Positions 28,400 through 38,880 of a DNA stretch of 64,000 nucleotides are shown here, piece after piece (the stretch's first letter is position 1; each line of letters opens with the position of its first letter). Source of the DNA: Liolophura sinensis (lineage: Eukaryota; Mollusca; Polyplacophora; Chitonida; Chitonidae). Below the pieces are notes generated by a model. The model was not told the DNA's origin, made no database searches, and saw only the letters and a program-made list of their open reading frames with translations. The stretch covers positions 3,464,023 through 3,528,022 of the forward strand of contig NC_088302.1 in the NCBI RefSeq assembly GCF_032854445.1, read 5' to 3'. A program made the translations under genes and the position numbers.

Positions 28400-28794
28400 G
28401 TTACGTACAGGACTCTGCCTAAATTCAAACTTACGCGATATCGAACAACATGTTCTCTCTCCAGCCCTGGTTATATTGACCGAGTGGCTGTTTGTAGACA
28501 CGTATTCACACACGAGGCAAGAACTGTGTGGAAGATTTTCCATGTCTTAGCATGACGTGATATTCTGTATCCAGCCAGGCCAACACCCATACTGGGGTGT
28601 TACGTACAGGACTCTGCCTAAATTCAAACTTACGCGATATCGAACAACATGTTCTCTCTCCAGCCCTGGTTATATTGACCGAGTGGCTGTTTGTAGACAC
28701 GTATTCACACACGAGGCAAGAACTGTGTGGAAGATTTTCCATGTCTTAGCATGACGTGATATTCTGTATCCAGCCAGGCCAACACCCATACTGG
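28400..28794 (+). repeat. Perfect 196-bp tandem duplication
   Basis: 28400-28595 is repeated at 28599-28794 (period 199) without a mismatch that I can see. The copies contain identical open frames (GYIDRVAVCRHVFTHEARTV), but no family is recognised and no start or splice context makes them genes. Confidence 0.97.
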
Positions 28795-31700
28795 ACATTT
28801 TCTGTGTGCAGTCAGCTCCCTTCAGCCTGTCCACATTCAGAATGGATGGGCCTCTTATGACTACCCAATGAGTTTGCTAAAGTGTCACAGTTATTCTTCA
28901 AGGCTTGCAGATTTCACACACGGTATCATCATGCTGAGCATTATTCAGCAGTGAGGTTTTGTTTACATCTAGGTTAATCTCTGCCTGAAGATTTTGCTTG
29001 TTTGATTGATCGGAGTTTCGCGTCGTGTTCAACATTTATTTCGGTGATATCACGACTGTGCCTACTTGTACCAGGCTGGACTCAATGCAGCCTCACGGAA
29101 ACACTATACCAAAGACACCCGACACGACACCCGACACGACGCCCCACACGATCACGCTATACTGATAGAATCAAAGACGTACAGCATAGAGAGTAAAATC
29201 AGTGTATCGATAGGTGCCAAATGGTCACACGCAACCGGTGAAATACCGCCTCTTGTCAATTTACCTGAGTCAGGGTGTTATTTTAACTGTTGAGGTAAAT
29301 AAATAGTAGCAATTTACACGCCACTCCCCACCCCCACCCCCCGCAAGATGTAGTTGTAATTGATAGCAGGTCGCTGGCCTAGAATTACTCAAAATGGTGT
29401 GTTGTCATCACATTTAACATTTGACACAGGGCCGACTAGTGCTTTGTCTATACCCCTTACGCTGAGTGACTCGATCGGGTGTCCATGAAGAAGTGTTCCG
29501 GTCAGAAGCCTTTGGGTTCAATTACACCAGCTGCACAGAAGTGCCAAGCACTGTGGCGGCTCACGCACTTAATTTTAATGTAATTTTGATGTCCTTTTCA
29601 GCTTTAGCCCGTCTTGTATATTGCATATCAAAGGAAACAAAGCCGATTTTAATTCAAGAGATGCGAGGAATTTGAGTTTTCCTGTGTTCTGCCTTAAATG
29701 ATGAATCATAAAGAAAAGAATTGGTTACATAGTATCTGGCAATGATAAACTCATGCCAGTCTCGGAACATAGACCTTTGGTGTATGTGCACTCAGAATGA
29801 CCTCGGGAAGTACGCATATATATGGAATAATAAAACACTCGTTTAGAATCATCCTTGTCAATATGCACGATTGATTTTTTCCGTCATTTTTGCGCAGTCT
29901 GGAATAACGATGAAAATCCACCCTTATGACTCACTATAATGGAGGGTAATAACAACAGTGCAATCAGCGATTCCACAATCTCACTCTAGCGATCTCCACT
30001 TACAACTTCTTCGGTCGAGAATCCTCATTGTAAGTGTGCCGCCATTGGCAAAGAACAGTGTCTGAAAGTCTGTAAAATCCCGAGTAAATGCTAAATACCT
30101 GTATGTCATTATATCTAGCAAAGGAGTGACAGTGTATAGCTAATGGGGTAGCTTTGCCTGCCTGTTGGCGAACCTTGTTCCCATCCCAGCGCACGTTGCT
30201 CTTTTCATAGAGGATCTATGCCTTGTAGGTGACGCGTACAAAGAACCCCGCGTACAAAGTGCTAAGGTAAGAACGTCTACAGCATCCAAATGTTGGTCAG
30301 GAGGAACTCTTGTGAACGGGGAGATTTCGCAATGTTGAATCAAGAGTAAACCACAGGGTAAACTTGTCTACCGCCACCACACGTGGGGCATTGTCATGGT
30401 AATAACACTTTTTATAGATACGAAAAATGTTTCACTTCAAGAGTTTGACAACTAATTGCTTTCATAATGCACTCTTGTCTAAGCCGATGGGTATTTCATG
30501 AGGCCAACAACCAAGAAAGTGCGACATAGATGTGTAATGGTTGGAGAATTTACTTTGCCTTCGCACCACACTTGTACCGGTGTTTCCCGGAAATGGAAAC
30601 ATTAGGCTTCCTAAGGGACTACTTAGCGCTGAAGGAGTTCTTCATGGCTTCCCACCAGACAATTGGATAGAATCGTCCAAATAAGAAACAAAGCGTCTAT
30701 TCTGTACATATGGGATAGAGTGCACTACCAAATACAGAATTATAGGCCCTATTAATTACTTTTTTTACACAGACATTTAATATTTTGATTTGCATTCCAG
30801 GATGGTATTACGAGATAGGACTGACAAAAACGTTGAAAAAAATCATGTATCATGTGTTCTGCGATCGCATATAGTCACAGATAGTGAATGGTTGATTTTC
30901 CAAAATTTACACCATCATGCAAATGTAACATACCAAAATCACTGGACAGAGCAGGTCGGGCCTCCGTCAAGATTTTCTCCAATTGCTGAATGTCGCTGAC
31001 AATTGAAACAAAATTTAGGGAATTAATACAAGCATGCGTCATTCAGTTTTTATACATAGTTTGTTCCACACACAGTGAGTTCTGCTCTGGTGACACATTA
31101 CATTCCGTGGTTGGCCTTAGTTACGGTAAGGATGGAAGGCATATTGAGGAAATGAACAAGCATATATACGCTATCGGTATTCAGTTTATATGTTTTGATT
31201 TCTACAAAATAAATTCAGTAAGATTTTCGTCTGCTGGATGCTGTGTCCGTTGCCGAGATTTAATATATACCTGCTGACTGTTCTCTCTCACCAAAACTCC
31301 TCGTCATCGATCCAGAGGGGCAGTGAAGCAGTTGTCGGTATATTGCAAACGTGTAAGTTAACAGATATCCATATATCGTATACATAATACGACACGTATA
31401 CAGACATGTTTCCGCTTTATTGCCACTGTGTACATGACAATGTAGAGGTAGAAATCAAGCGCGGACCGCTATATTAACATGCCTACTGAAGGGATACAGG
31501 AAATGATTACAGATGACAAACTGTGCCAGTAACAATAAGGTGTGACTTCCTGGCGTTTGTCATAATAATATATAGCGTTCTTCACTGGGAGTGTGTTGCG
31601 TGTCAGAACGGGTTCACATGAATATCGGCCGCAGTTCACCCCAAGAAAAAAAACATGAAATTCCCACTTTGCCTTGAACCTAGCTACAGTCATCCCGTAA

Positions 31701-31955
31701 GTGAACAAAATATTTGATAAACGGCTTATTACGGGCGTTCTGCTTAGTACAAACATTGCCATCATGTTAAGTCGCCTTGCATTATCTCAGTGTATCGAAT
31801 ATTTAATGTGTTTGGATGCAGTTTATGTGTGTTAACAATCTGGAAATAAAATTGTGCAGAGCAAGGAGCTGCCTTGGTGATACAAAGGGGTTTCGCTGCA
31901 AGCCCTTGTACAATGGCGATTGAGGGTCTGATATAGCCATTACAATTGAAAAATA
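28795..31955. other. No gene seen
   Basis: Sequence without recognised exons, SINEs or arrays. It has somewhat more CpG than the FOCAD introns. Open frames are short and lack supporting context. Confidence 0.4.
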
Positions 31956-32130
31956 AAATAAATAAATTTATTTATCTATTTGATCGGCGTTTTACGCCGT
32001 ACTTAAGAATATTTCACTTATACGACGACGCCCAGTATTATGGTGGGAGGAAACCGGGCACGGGCAGAGCCCTGGGGAAACCCGCGACCATCCGCAGGTT
32101 GCTGCGAGACCTTCCCACGTACAGCCGGAG
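31956..32130 (-). mobile_element. SINE, 5'-truncated, antisense
   Basis: AAATTTATTTATCTATTTGA, GGCGTTTTACGCCGTAC, CCCAGTATTATGGTGGGAGG and CTTCCCACGTACAGCCGGAG are the reverse complement of the SINE tail, core and middle. Confidence 0.9.
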
Positions 32131-32804
32131 AAAATAAATAAATATAAGACTGGTAAGAAGACTACTATCAAAGTGATTTTTTTTATTGGGGGGGGGGGGG
32201 GGGCGTCACTATAGAAGGCTTATACATATGCATATTCCTATTGAATAATCTGACCATGTGCGTGCATAAACGAAGACAAAGGTAAATATGTACATACCGC
32301 CATGGTTAATGTTATAAAACTGGTTAATTTAGTATTTAGTAAAATGTATTTCTTACCTGTCCAGGTTGTCAGATTCCCGCAACAAACCCAATCGATCGTC
32401 GAGAGACGAGTTAGACCGACCCACAGAGAAAATACTGGAAGTTTTCTGATGAGCTGAAAGACATTATTTATTTTATTTATTTATTTATTTATTTTACTGT
32501 TGGTACAGGTCGTTTAGCTATCCTTGTCCGATTTATTGCCATGAAGGCGGACTGAAAGATTCCAGAATCGAAAAGAATCCTCCATAGGCCAAACTGTATC
32601 ACCAATAACCTGAGATACTGCTCGACATGCATGCCTCTGCTAAGAAAGGCATCGGAGTAAATCTTGTACTTTATATACGACTCCATGACATCTGTATATA
32701 TTCCACCTGTGAAATAATTGTAAAGGCCAGATTAACTAAGAATTTGCCATCACATTGCCTGAGAAAGCCACAGTACAAGGCCTAGATACAAAAGTAATTT
32801 GATG

Positions 32805-34055
32805 CTCTGGCTGGAAGTCTTATCTGGCTTGAGGCTGAGTAACTGTCTGTATGCCTGCAAAACTGTGTAGACCTGGAAGTTTTATCTACCTTTAGGCTCT
32901 GTCACTGTCTGTATACCTGCAAAACTTTGTAGACCTGGAAGTTTTATCTAACTTTAGGCTCTGTTACTGTCTGTATACCTGCAAAACTTTGTAGACCTGG
33001 AAGTTTTATCTGCCTTCAGGCTGAGTCACTGTCTGTATGCCTGCAAACCTTTATAGACCTGGAAGTTTTATCTAACTTTAGGCTCTGTTACTGTCTGTAT
33101 ACCTAAAAAACTTTGTAGACCTGGAAGTTTTATCTAACTTTAGGCTCTGTTACTGTCTGTATACCTGCAAAACTTTGTAGACCTGGAAGTTTTATCTAAC
33201 TTTAGGCTCTGTTACTGTCTGTATACCTGCAAAACTTTGTAGACTTGGAAGTTTTATCTGCCTTTAGACTCTGTCACTGTCTGTATACCTGCAAAACTTT
33301 GTAGACCTGGAAGTTTTATCTAACTTTAGGCTCTATTACTGTCTGTATACCTAAAAAACTTTGTAGTCCTGGAAGTTTTATCTGCCTTCTGGCTGAGTCA
33401 CTGTCTGTATGCCTGCAAAACTTTGTAGACCTGGAAGTTTTATCTGCCTTTAGGCTCTGTCACTGTCTGTATGCGTGCAAAAATTTGTAGACCTGGAAGT
33501 TTTATCTGGCTTTAGGCTCTGTCACTGTCAGAATACCTGCAAAACTTTGTAAACCTGGAAGTTTTATCTAACTTTAGGCTCTGTTACTGTCTGTATACCT
33601 AAAAAACTTTGTAGTCCTGGAAGTTTTATCTGCCTTCTGGCTGAGTCACTGTCTGTATGCCTGCAAAACTTTGTAGACCTGGAAGTTTTATCTGCCTTTA
33701 GGCTCTGTCACTGTCTGTATGCGTGCAAAACTTTGTAGACCTGGAAGTTTTATCTGGCTTTAGGCTCTGTCACTGTCAGAATACCTGCAAAACTTTGTAA
33801 ACCTGGAAGTTTTATCTAACTTTAGGCTCTGTTACTGTCTGTATACCTAAAAAACTTTGTAGTCCTGGAAGTTTTATCTGCCTTTAGGCTTTGTCACTGT
33901 CTGTAAGCCTACAAAACTTTGTATACCTGGAAGTTTTATCTGACTTTAGACTCTGTCACTGTCTGTATACCTGCAAAACTTTGTAGACCTGGATGTTTTT
34001 ATCTAACTCTAGGCTATGTCACTGTCTGCATACCTGCAAAAATTTGTATTGGGTA
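32805..34055. repeat. 62-bp minisatellite, about 20 copies
   Basis: Unit GACCTGGAAGTTTTATCTAA + CTTTAGGCTCTGTTACTGTC + TGTATACCTGCAAAACTTTG + TA. A block of units around 33360-33560 recurs at 33610-33810, showing higher-order duplication. The segment TTTAGGCTCTG to AAAACTTTGTA resembles single-copy sequence at 35068-35110. Confidence 0.97.
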
Positions 34056-34179
34056 AGAAACGATATGTAAATTTGATCACACTAACAATTGGATTTAGCG
34101 TCTGCTGGTGTCATACAGAATTTTATTTTAGGTCAAGAACGAAATGAGATTACTAGCGATAGATTCTTTGATGATTGAC

Positions 34180-34845
34180 ATTAGGCTGTGTTACTGTCTG
34201 AAGGCCCACAGAACTAAACTAGATCCTTTACGAATAAACCCTGTACCATTGTCTGAGGACCAACAGAACTAAACTAGATCCTTTACGAATAAACCCTGTA
34301 CCATTGTCTGAGGACCAACAGAACTAAACTAGATCCTTTACGGATTAGCTCTGTACCATTGTGTCAAGGCCAACAGAACTAAACTAGACCCTTTACGGAT
34401 TAACTCTGTACCATTGTCTGAGGACCAACAGAACTTAACTAGATCCTTTACGGATTAGCTCTGTACCATTGTGTCAAGGCCAACAGAACTAAACTAGATC
34501 CTTAACGGATTAACTCTGTACCATTGTCTGAGGACCAACAGAACTAAACTAGATCCTTTACGGATTAACTCTGTACCATTGTCTGAGGACCAACAGAACT
34601 AAACTAGATCCTTTACGGATTAACTCTATACCATTGTGTCAAGGCCAACAGAACTTAACTAGATCCTTTACGAATAAACTCTGTACCATTGTCTGAGGAC
34701 CAACAGAACTTAACTAGATCCTTTACGGATTAACTCTGTACCATTGTGTCAAGGCCAACAGAACTAAACTAGATCCTTTACGGATTAACTCTGTACCATT
34801 GTGTCAAGGCCAACAGAACTAATCTAGATCCTTTACGTATTACTA
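34180..34845. repeat. 55-bp minisatellite, about 12 copies
   Basis: Unit AACTAAACTAGATCCTTTAC + GGATTAACTCTGTACCATTG + TCTGAGGACCAACAG, with alternating TCTGAGGAC and TGTCAAGGC variants. The first unit (TTAGGCTGTGTTACTGTCTG, AAGGCCCACAG) is intermediate to the 62-bp array and to 35068-35110, so the two arrays share an ancestor. Confidence 0.95.
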
Positions 34846-35029
34846 GTAATGTGTGAGTCAAAGCTTTGAAACAGACATCCCTATACCAGCCGTCAACCAA
34901 TAAGGACGTTCCAGTTCAATAATCGCAAGGCCAATTCCCATAACAACGTATAGCACAGGGAATTTGTATTATTTGTGGGTCAGGAAAGGCTGTGCCGCTG
35001 TCCGGAGATCTGTGCTTGGTGTACGATCA

Positions 35030-35110
35030 GGAATGATATGTGACTTACTGGATTCTTTGACGATTGGTTTCAGGCTCTGCCATTGCCTGAAGGCCTGTAG
35101 AACTTTGTAC
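35030..35110. other. Single-copy relative of the 62- and 55-bp arrays, splice-like on both strands
   Basis: GATTGGTTTCAG|GCTCTGCCATTG reads as an acceptor on the plus strand. On the minus strand AAGTTCTACAG|GCCTTCAGGC and CCTTCAG|GCAATGG read as acceptors, and AATCCA|GTAAGTCA as a donor about 45 bases on. It may be an exon of the minus-strand gene at 36.8 kb, but the frame does not join cleanly, so I do not call a CDS. Confidence 0.35.
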
Positions 35111-35458
35111 ACCGTCAAAAAGAACGTGGTGAAGCACATGCGAAGATCACTGTTGTCCAAATCTAACCATTCGTTGCTAAAAAAAAAGGCGACAGAGAAA
35201 CTTCACAACACCGTACTGCGTGTTCATCTAAGTGATAATTAATATTACCAGTATCCCTGTTCTGTTTTGAAGGATTCCTATTAATTTAGGCTTCAAAACA
35301 GACATCCCTGTACCAGCCCTCATTCAATATGAACGCAGGACCAATACCCAAAACGATTTTTAGCATAAACCACCAAAGGACTAAAGTATATACAGCACAA
35401 ATTTAGGATGGGATCTTAGAAAGAGAAGCAATTAACAGTTTCGAATTATGTTGTAACT

Positions 35459-35668
35459 GATTTATTTATTGATTTGATTTATCTTTTCACTTATTCCACG
35501 GCGGCCAGCATTATGGTGGGAAGAATCCGGGCAGAGCCCGGCGAAAACTCGCAACCATTTGTAGGTAGCTGGTAGATCTTCACACGTACAGGAGAGGAAG
35601 CCATCATGAGCTCGACTTGAATGACAGCGATCGCATTGTCGAGACGCTCCTGTGTCATTACGCCAACA
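35459..35668 (-). mobile_element. SINE, antisense, near full length
   Basis: TTTATTTATTGATTTGATTT, GGCCAGCATTATGGTGGGAA, GCTCGACTTGAA (B box region) and CTCCTGTGTCATTACGCC are the reverse complement of the dominant family. Confidence 0.85.
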
Positions 35669-35702
35669 CGTTATCTAGCAGGCCACTATGATATTATAGA
35701 AA

Positions 35703-35860
35703 ATTTATTTATTTATTTGATTGGTGTTTTATGCCGCATTCAGGGAGATCACTTATACCACGGCGGCCAGCATTATGATGGGAGGAAACCGGGCAGAGTC
35801 CGGAGGAAATCCACGCCTACCCGCAGGTTGCTGCAAGACCTTCCCGCTTACAGCCGATAT
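35703..35860 (-). mobile_element. SINE, 5'-truncated, antisense
   Basis: ATTTATTTATTTGATTGGTG, GGCCAGCATTATGATGGGAG, CCGCAGGTTGCTGCAAGACC and CTTCCCGCTTACAGCC. Confidence 0.9.
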
Positions 35861-36119
35861 TATAGAAAGGCGGATGGAATGTTCTACGCGAATGAATGAA
35901 AATATTATTAAAATCATGCAACGTGCTGATATATAAGTTGCCAACAATCAAACTATATTTATGCATCTCAGTTGCGATATGATTGCAAATGTCCATATAT
36001 CCAACGTAGCGATCTAATTCAACACGATGGATATACAGCTCCCAGCCCCGATGTGAAACGTTATTCTTGGATCACTTTCTCAAGAGGCTCTGTTTCTTTG
36101 AGTATATGATATTGAAATT

Positions 36120-36345
36120 TTCGTCACTATGCTTACATGTTTGACCATCGTCACTATGCTTCCATGTTTGACCGTCGTCCCTATGCTTCCATGTTTCACC
36201 ATCGTCACTATGCTTCCATGTTTCACCATCGTCACTATGCTTCCATGTTTCACCATCGTCCCTATGCTTCCATGTTTCACCATCGTCACTATGCTTCAAT
36301 GTTTCACCATCGTCACTATGCTTCCATGTTTCACCATGGAGCATT
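36120..36345. repeat. 27-bp minisatellite, 8 copies
   Basis: Unit CATCGTCACTATGCTTCCAT + GTTTCAC. Being nine codons long it leaves several frames open on both strands; I do not take these as genes. Confidence 0.95.
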
Positions 36346-36786
36346 GCACACATTTTGTATTCGACATGAAGAAGTTCATTATATTTAGTTCTGTGGATAC
36401 AAAGCACGTCTTCACACTGCCTTCCAGTTACAATGGGTCAGACAGCAGTTACAGGATTGCTATAACCAGCAATGCATGGATCTAGCACACCCGATGCCCC
36501 ACCACCCTTCTCGTCACAACCTTACTTTTCATTAAATTACTGGTAAAAGCAGTTATGAAATATGTTGATATCGATTGAAAGATTGAACATTTGTAACCAA
36601 TGTGTGGGACATCCGGTTTGCAACAATGCTGCTTATGATTGGTCATTTGCGGGCTCTTGACTGACAGTGTGGAAAGGTCTATCGCGATCAGTAAACTGGA
36701 TATGACTGATTCTTGCCCTGACATAACTGATTTGCTCCCCCTGCTCCCCCACAATCCTTGCTCATCCTGGACGACCGACTTACCTG

Positions 36787-36954
36787 TTAGCGGCGTTGAT
36801 CAGGTACACGGACAGAGCGGAGGCGTACTTCACACAGTTACCCCCGAATCACCTCCACTTCCTGCTCCAGGAATTTAGAATCCCGCTCTCTGTTCCCAAC
36901 CTGCTGGAGTTTGGTGTAAAGTCGTGCGAGCTGCATGTTCAGGTCACGTAATAT
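36787..36954 (-). CDS. Coiled-coil exon of an unidentified minus-strand gene, with a frame break
   Basis: Minus-strand acceptor GCGTGTTGCAG|ATATTACGTG at 36954. The frame reads ILRDLNMQLARLYTKLQQVG then NRERDSKFLEQEVEVIR, a heptad-rich coil, to a run of five G at 36841-36845. Next comes an in-frame TAA, or a weak donor (GG|GTAACT) that would end the exon at 36842. Past the G run another frame stays open for about 20 residues (CVKYASALSVYLINAAN) to a consensus donor AACAG|GTAAGT at 36787. Either the exon stops at 36842, or a one-base change in the G run breaks a longer exon. No other exon was found with confidence. The adjoining array (36955-38880) is built from this acceptor. Confidence 0.45.
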
Positions 36955-37960
36955 CTGCAACACGCAACAACGAATAACCTGATTTGAGTTCGTCACGTAA
37001 TATCTGAAACACACAGCAATAGCTGATTTAAGTGTGTTACGCTCTGGCCGTACGTAGGAAGGTCTGTCAGCAACCTACGAATTGTCGTGGGTATCCCCTG
37101 TGCTCTGCCCGGTTTCCTCCCACCATAATGCTGGCCGCCCGTCGTGTAAGTGAAATATTCTTGACGGTGTAAAACACCAATTAAGTAAAATAAAATAAAT
37201 AAGTTTGTTACGTAATATCTGAAACATGTAATAGAGATAACCTGGTTTAAGTTTGTCACGCAATATCTGAAACATGTAACAGAGATAACCTGATTCAAGT
37301 CTGTCACGTAATATCTGAAACATATAATAGAGATAAACTGGTTTAAGTTCGCCACGTAATATTTGAAACACGTAACAACGATAACCTGGTTTTAAGTTCA
37401 CCACGTAATACCTAAACCACGCAACAACGATAACCTGATTTAAGTTATTCACGTAATTTCTAAAACATGTAATAGAAATAACTTGGTTTAAGTTTGTCAC
37501 ACAATATCTGAAACATGTAATAGAAATAACTTGGTTTAAGTTTTGTCACACAATATCTGAAACATGGTAATAGAAATAACTTGGTTTAAGTTTGTCACAC
37601 AATATCTGAAACATGTAATAGAAATAACTTGGTTTAAGTTTGTCACGCAATATCTGAAACGTGTAATAGAAAAAACTTGGTTTAAGGTTGTCACGTAATA
37701 TCTAAAACATGCAACGGAGATAATCTTTTTTACCTTTGTCACTTAATATCTGAAACACGTATTAGCGATTAGCTGATTGCCACGTAACATCTTAATAACT
37801 CAGCAGTGATAACCTGATTTAAGTTTGTCGCGTAATATCTGAAACACGTAATAGAGAAAACCTGGTTTAAGTTTGTCACGTAATATCTGAAACACACAGC
37901 AATAACAAGCTGATTAAAATGGAAGTTAATATAACATATCCTAGTGGTAGCTATATTAAA
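36955..37960 (-). repeat. 47-bp array made of 3' splice-site copies, about 16 units
   Basis: Read on the minus strand, the true junction is CGTGTTGCAG|ATATTACGTGAC. The units repeat (C/A)(A/G)TGTTTCAG|ATATTRCGTGAC, preceded by CAGGTTATCTCTATTA and followed by AAACTTAAAC. A 5'-truncated SINE sits inside (37041-37202). A minus-strand frame (NLNQVISITCFRYYV) is open in places only because units are close to 48 bases. Confidence 0.93.
37041..37202 (+). mobile_element. SINE inserted in the splice-site array
   Basis: GCTCTGGCCGTACGTAGGAA through CATAATGCTGGCCGCC to an AAAATAAAATAAATAAG tail. AAGTGTGTTAC before it and AAGTTTGTTAC after it look like an 11-base target duplication with one mismatch, although both are also array sequence. 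Confidence 0.9.
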
Positions 37961-38019
37961 ACTTATCACCTAATACCAGTAACACAGACAAATATACCCT
38001 GGAACCAGACTGTACGTAA

Positions 38020-38880
38020 CGCGTGAAAGTCACAACAGCGATAACCTGATTAAAGCTTGACACGTGATACTGAAACTATCACCAGCGATCACCTGATTAA
38101 AGCTTAACTCGTGATACCTGAAACAATCACCAGCGATCACCTGATTAAAACTTAACTCGTGATACCTGAAACAATCACCAGCGATCACCTGATTAAAGCT
38201 TAACTCGTGATACCTGAAACTATCACCAGCGATAACCTGATTAAAGCTTGACACGTAAAACCTGAAACAATCACCAGCGATAACCTGATTAAAGCTTAAC
38301 TCGTGATACCTGACATACACAATCTACGATACTTTAATCAGCGATAACCTGATTAAAGACTGACACGTGATACCTGAAACTATCACCAGTGATAACCAGA
38401 TTAAAGCTTGACACGTAATACCTAAAACAATCACCAGCGATAACCAGATTAAAGCTTAACTCGTGATACCTGAAACTATCACCAGCGATCACCTGATTAA
38501 AGCTTGACACGTAATACCTGAAACAATCACCACCGATAACCTGATTAAAGCTTAACTCGTGATACCTGAAACAATCACTAGCGATAACCTGATTAAAGAC
38601 AGACACGTGATACCTGAAACAATCACCAGTGATAACCAGATTAAAGCTTAACTCGTGATTTCTGAAACTATCACCAGCGATAACCTGATTAAAGCTTAAC
38701 TCGTGATACCTGAAACTATCACCAGCGATAACCTGATTAAAGCTTGACACGTAATACCTGAAACAATCACCAGTGATAATTTTATGAAAGCTTGACATGT
38801 GATACCTGAAACAATCACCAGTGATAACCAGATTAAAGCTTGACACGCGATACCTAAAACGCGCAGTAATGATAACCAGA
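38020..38880 (-). repeat. 48-bp array, about 18 units, related to the 47-bp array
   Basis: Minus-strand unit CAGGTTATCGCTGGTGATTG + TTTCAGGTATCACGAGTTAA + GCTTTAAT. It aligns with the neighbouring 47-bp family at CAGGTTATC, TGTTTCAG and the CACG that follows. At 16 codons per unit a minus frame (SFNQVIAGDCFRYHEL) stays open for up to 170 codons. Confidence 0.95.

Noticed and set aside
32184-32204. Poly-G run (and poly-C near 56575)
   Set aside because: Simple homopolymers, likely variable in length and prone to sequencing error; no associated feature.
38030-38846. Minus-strand 96- and 170-codon frames of a 16-residue repeat (SFNQVIAGDCFRYHEL)
   Set aside because: Units are 48 bp, so a frame stays open by arithmetic, and the sequence is better explained as copies of a splice acceptor. 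Inclusion as micro-exons remains testable and is listed under findings.
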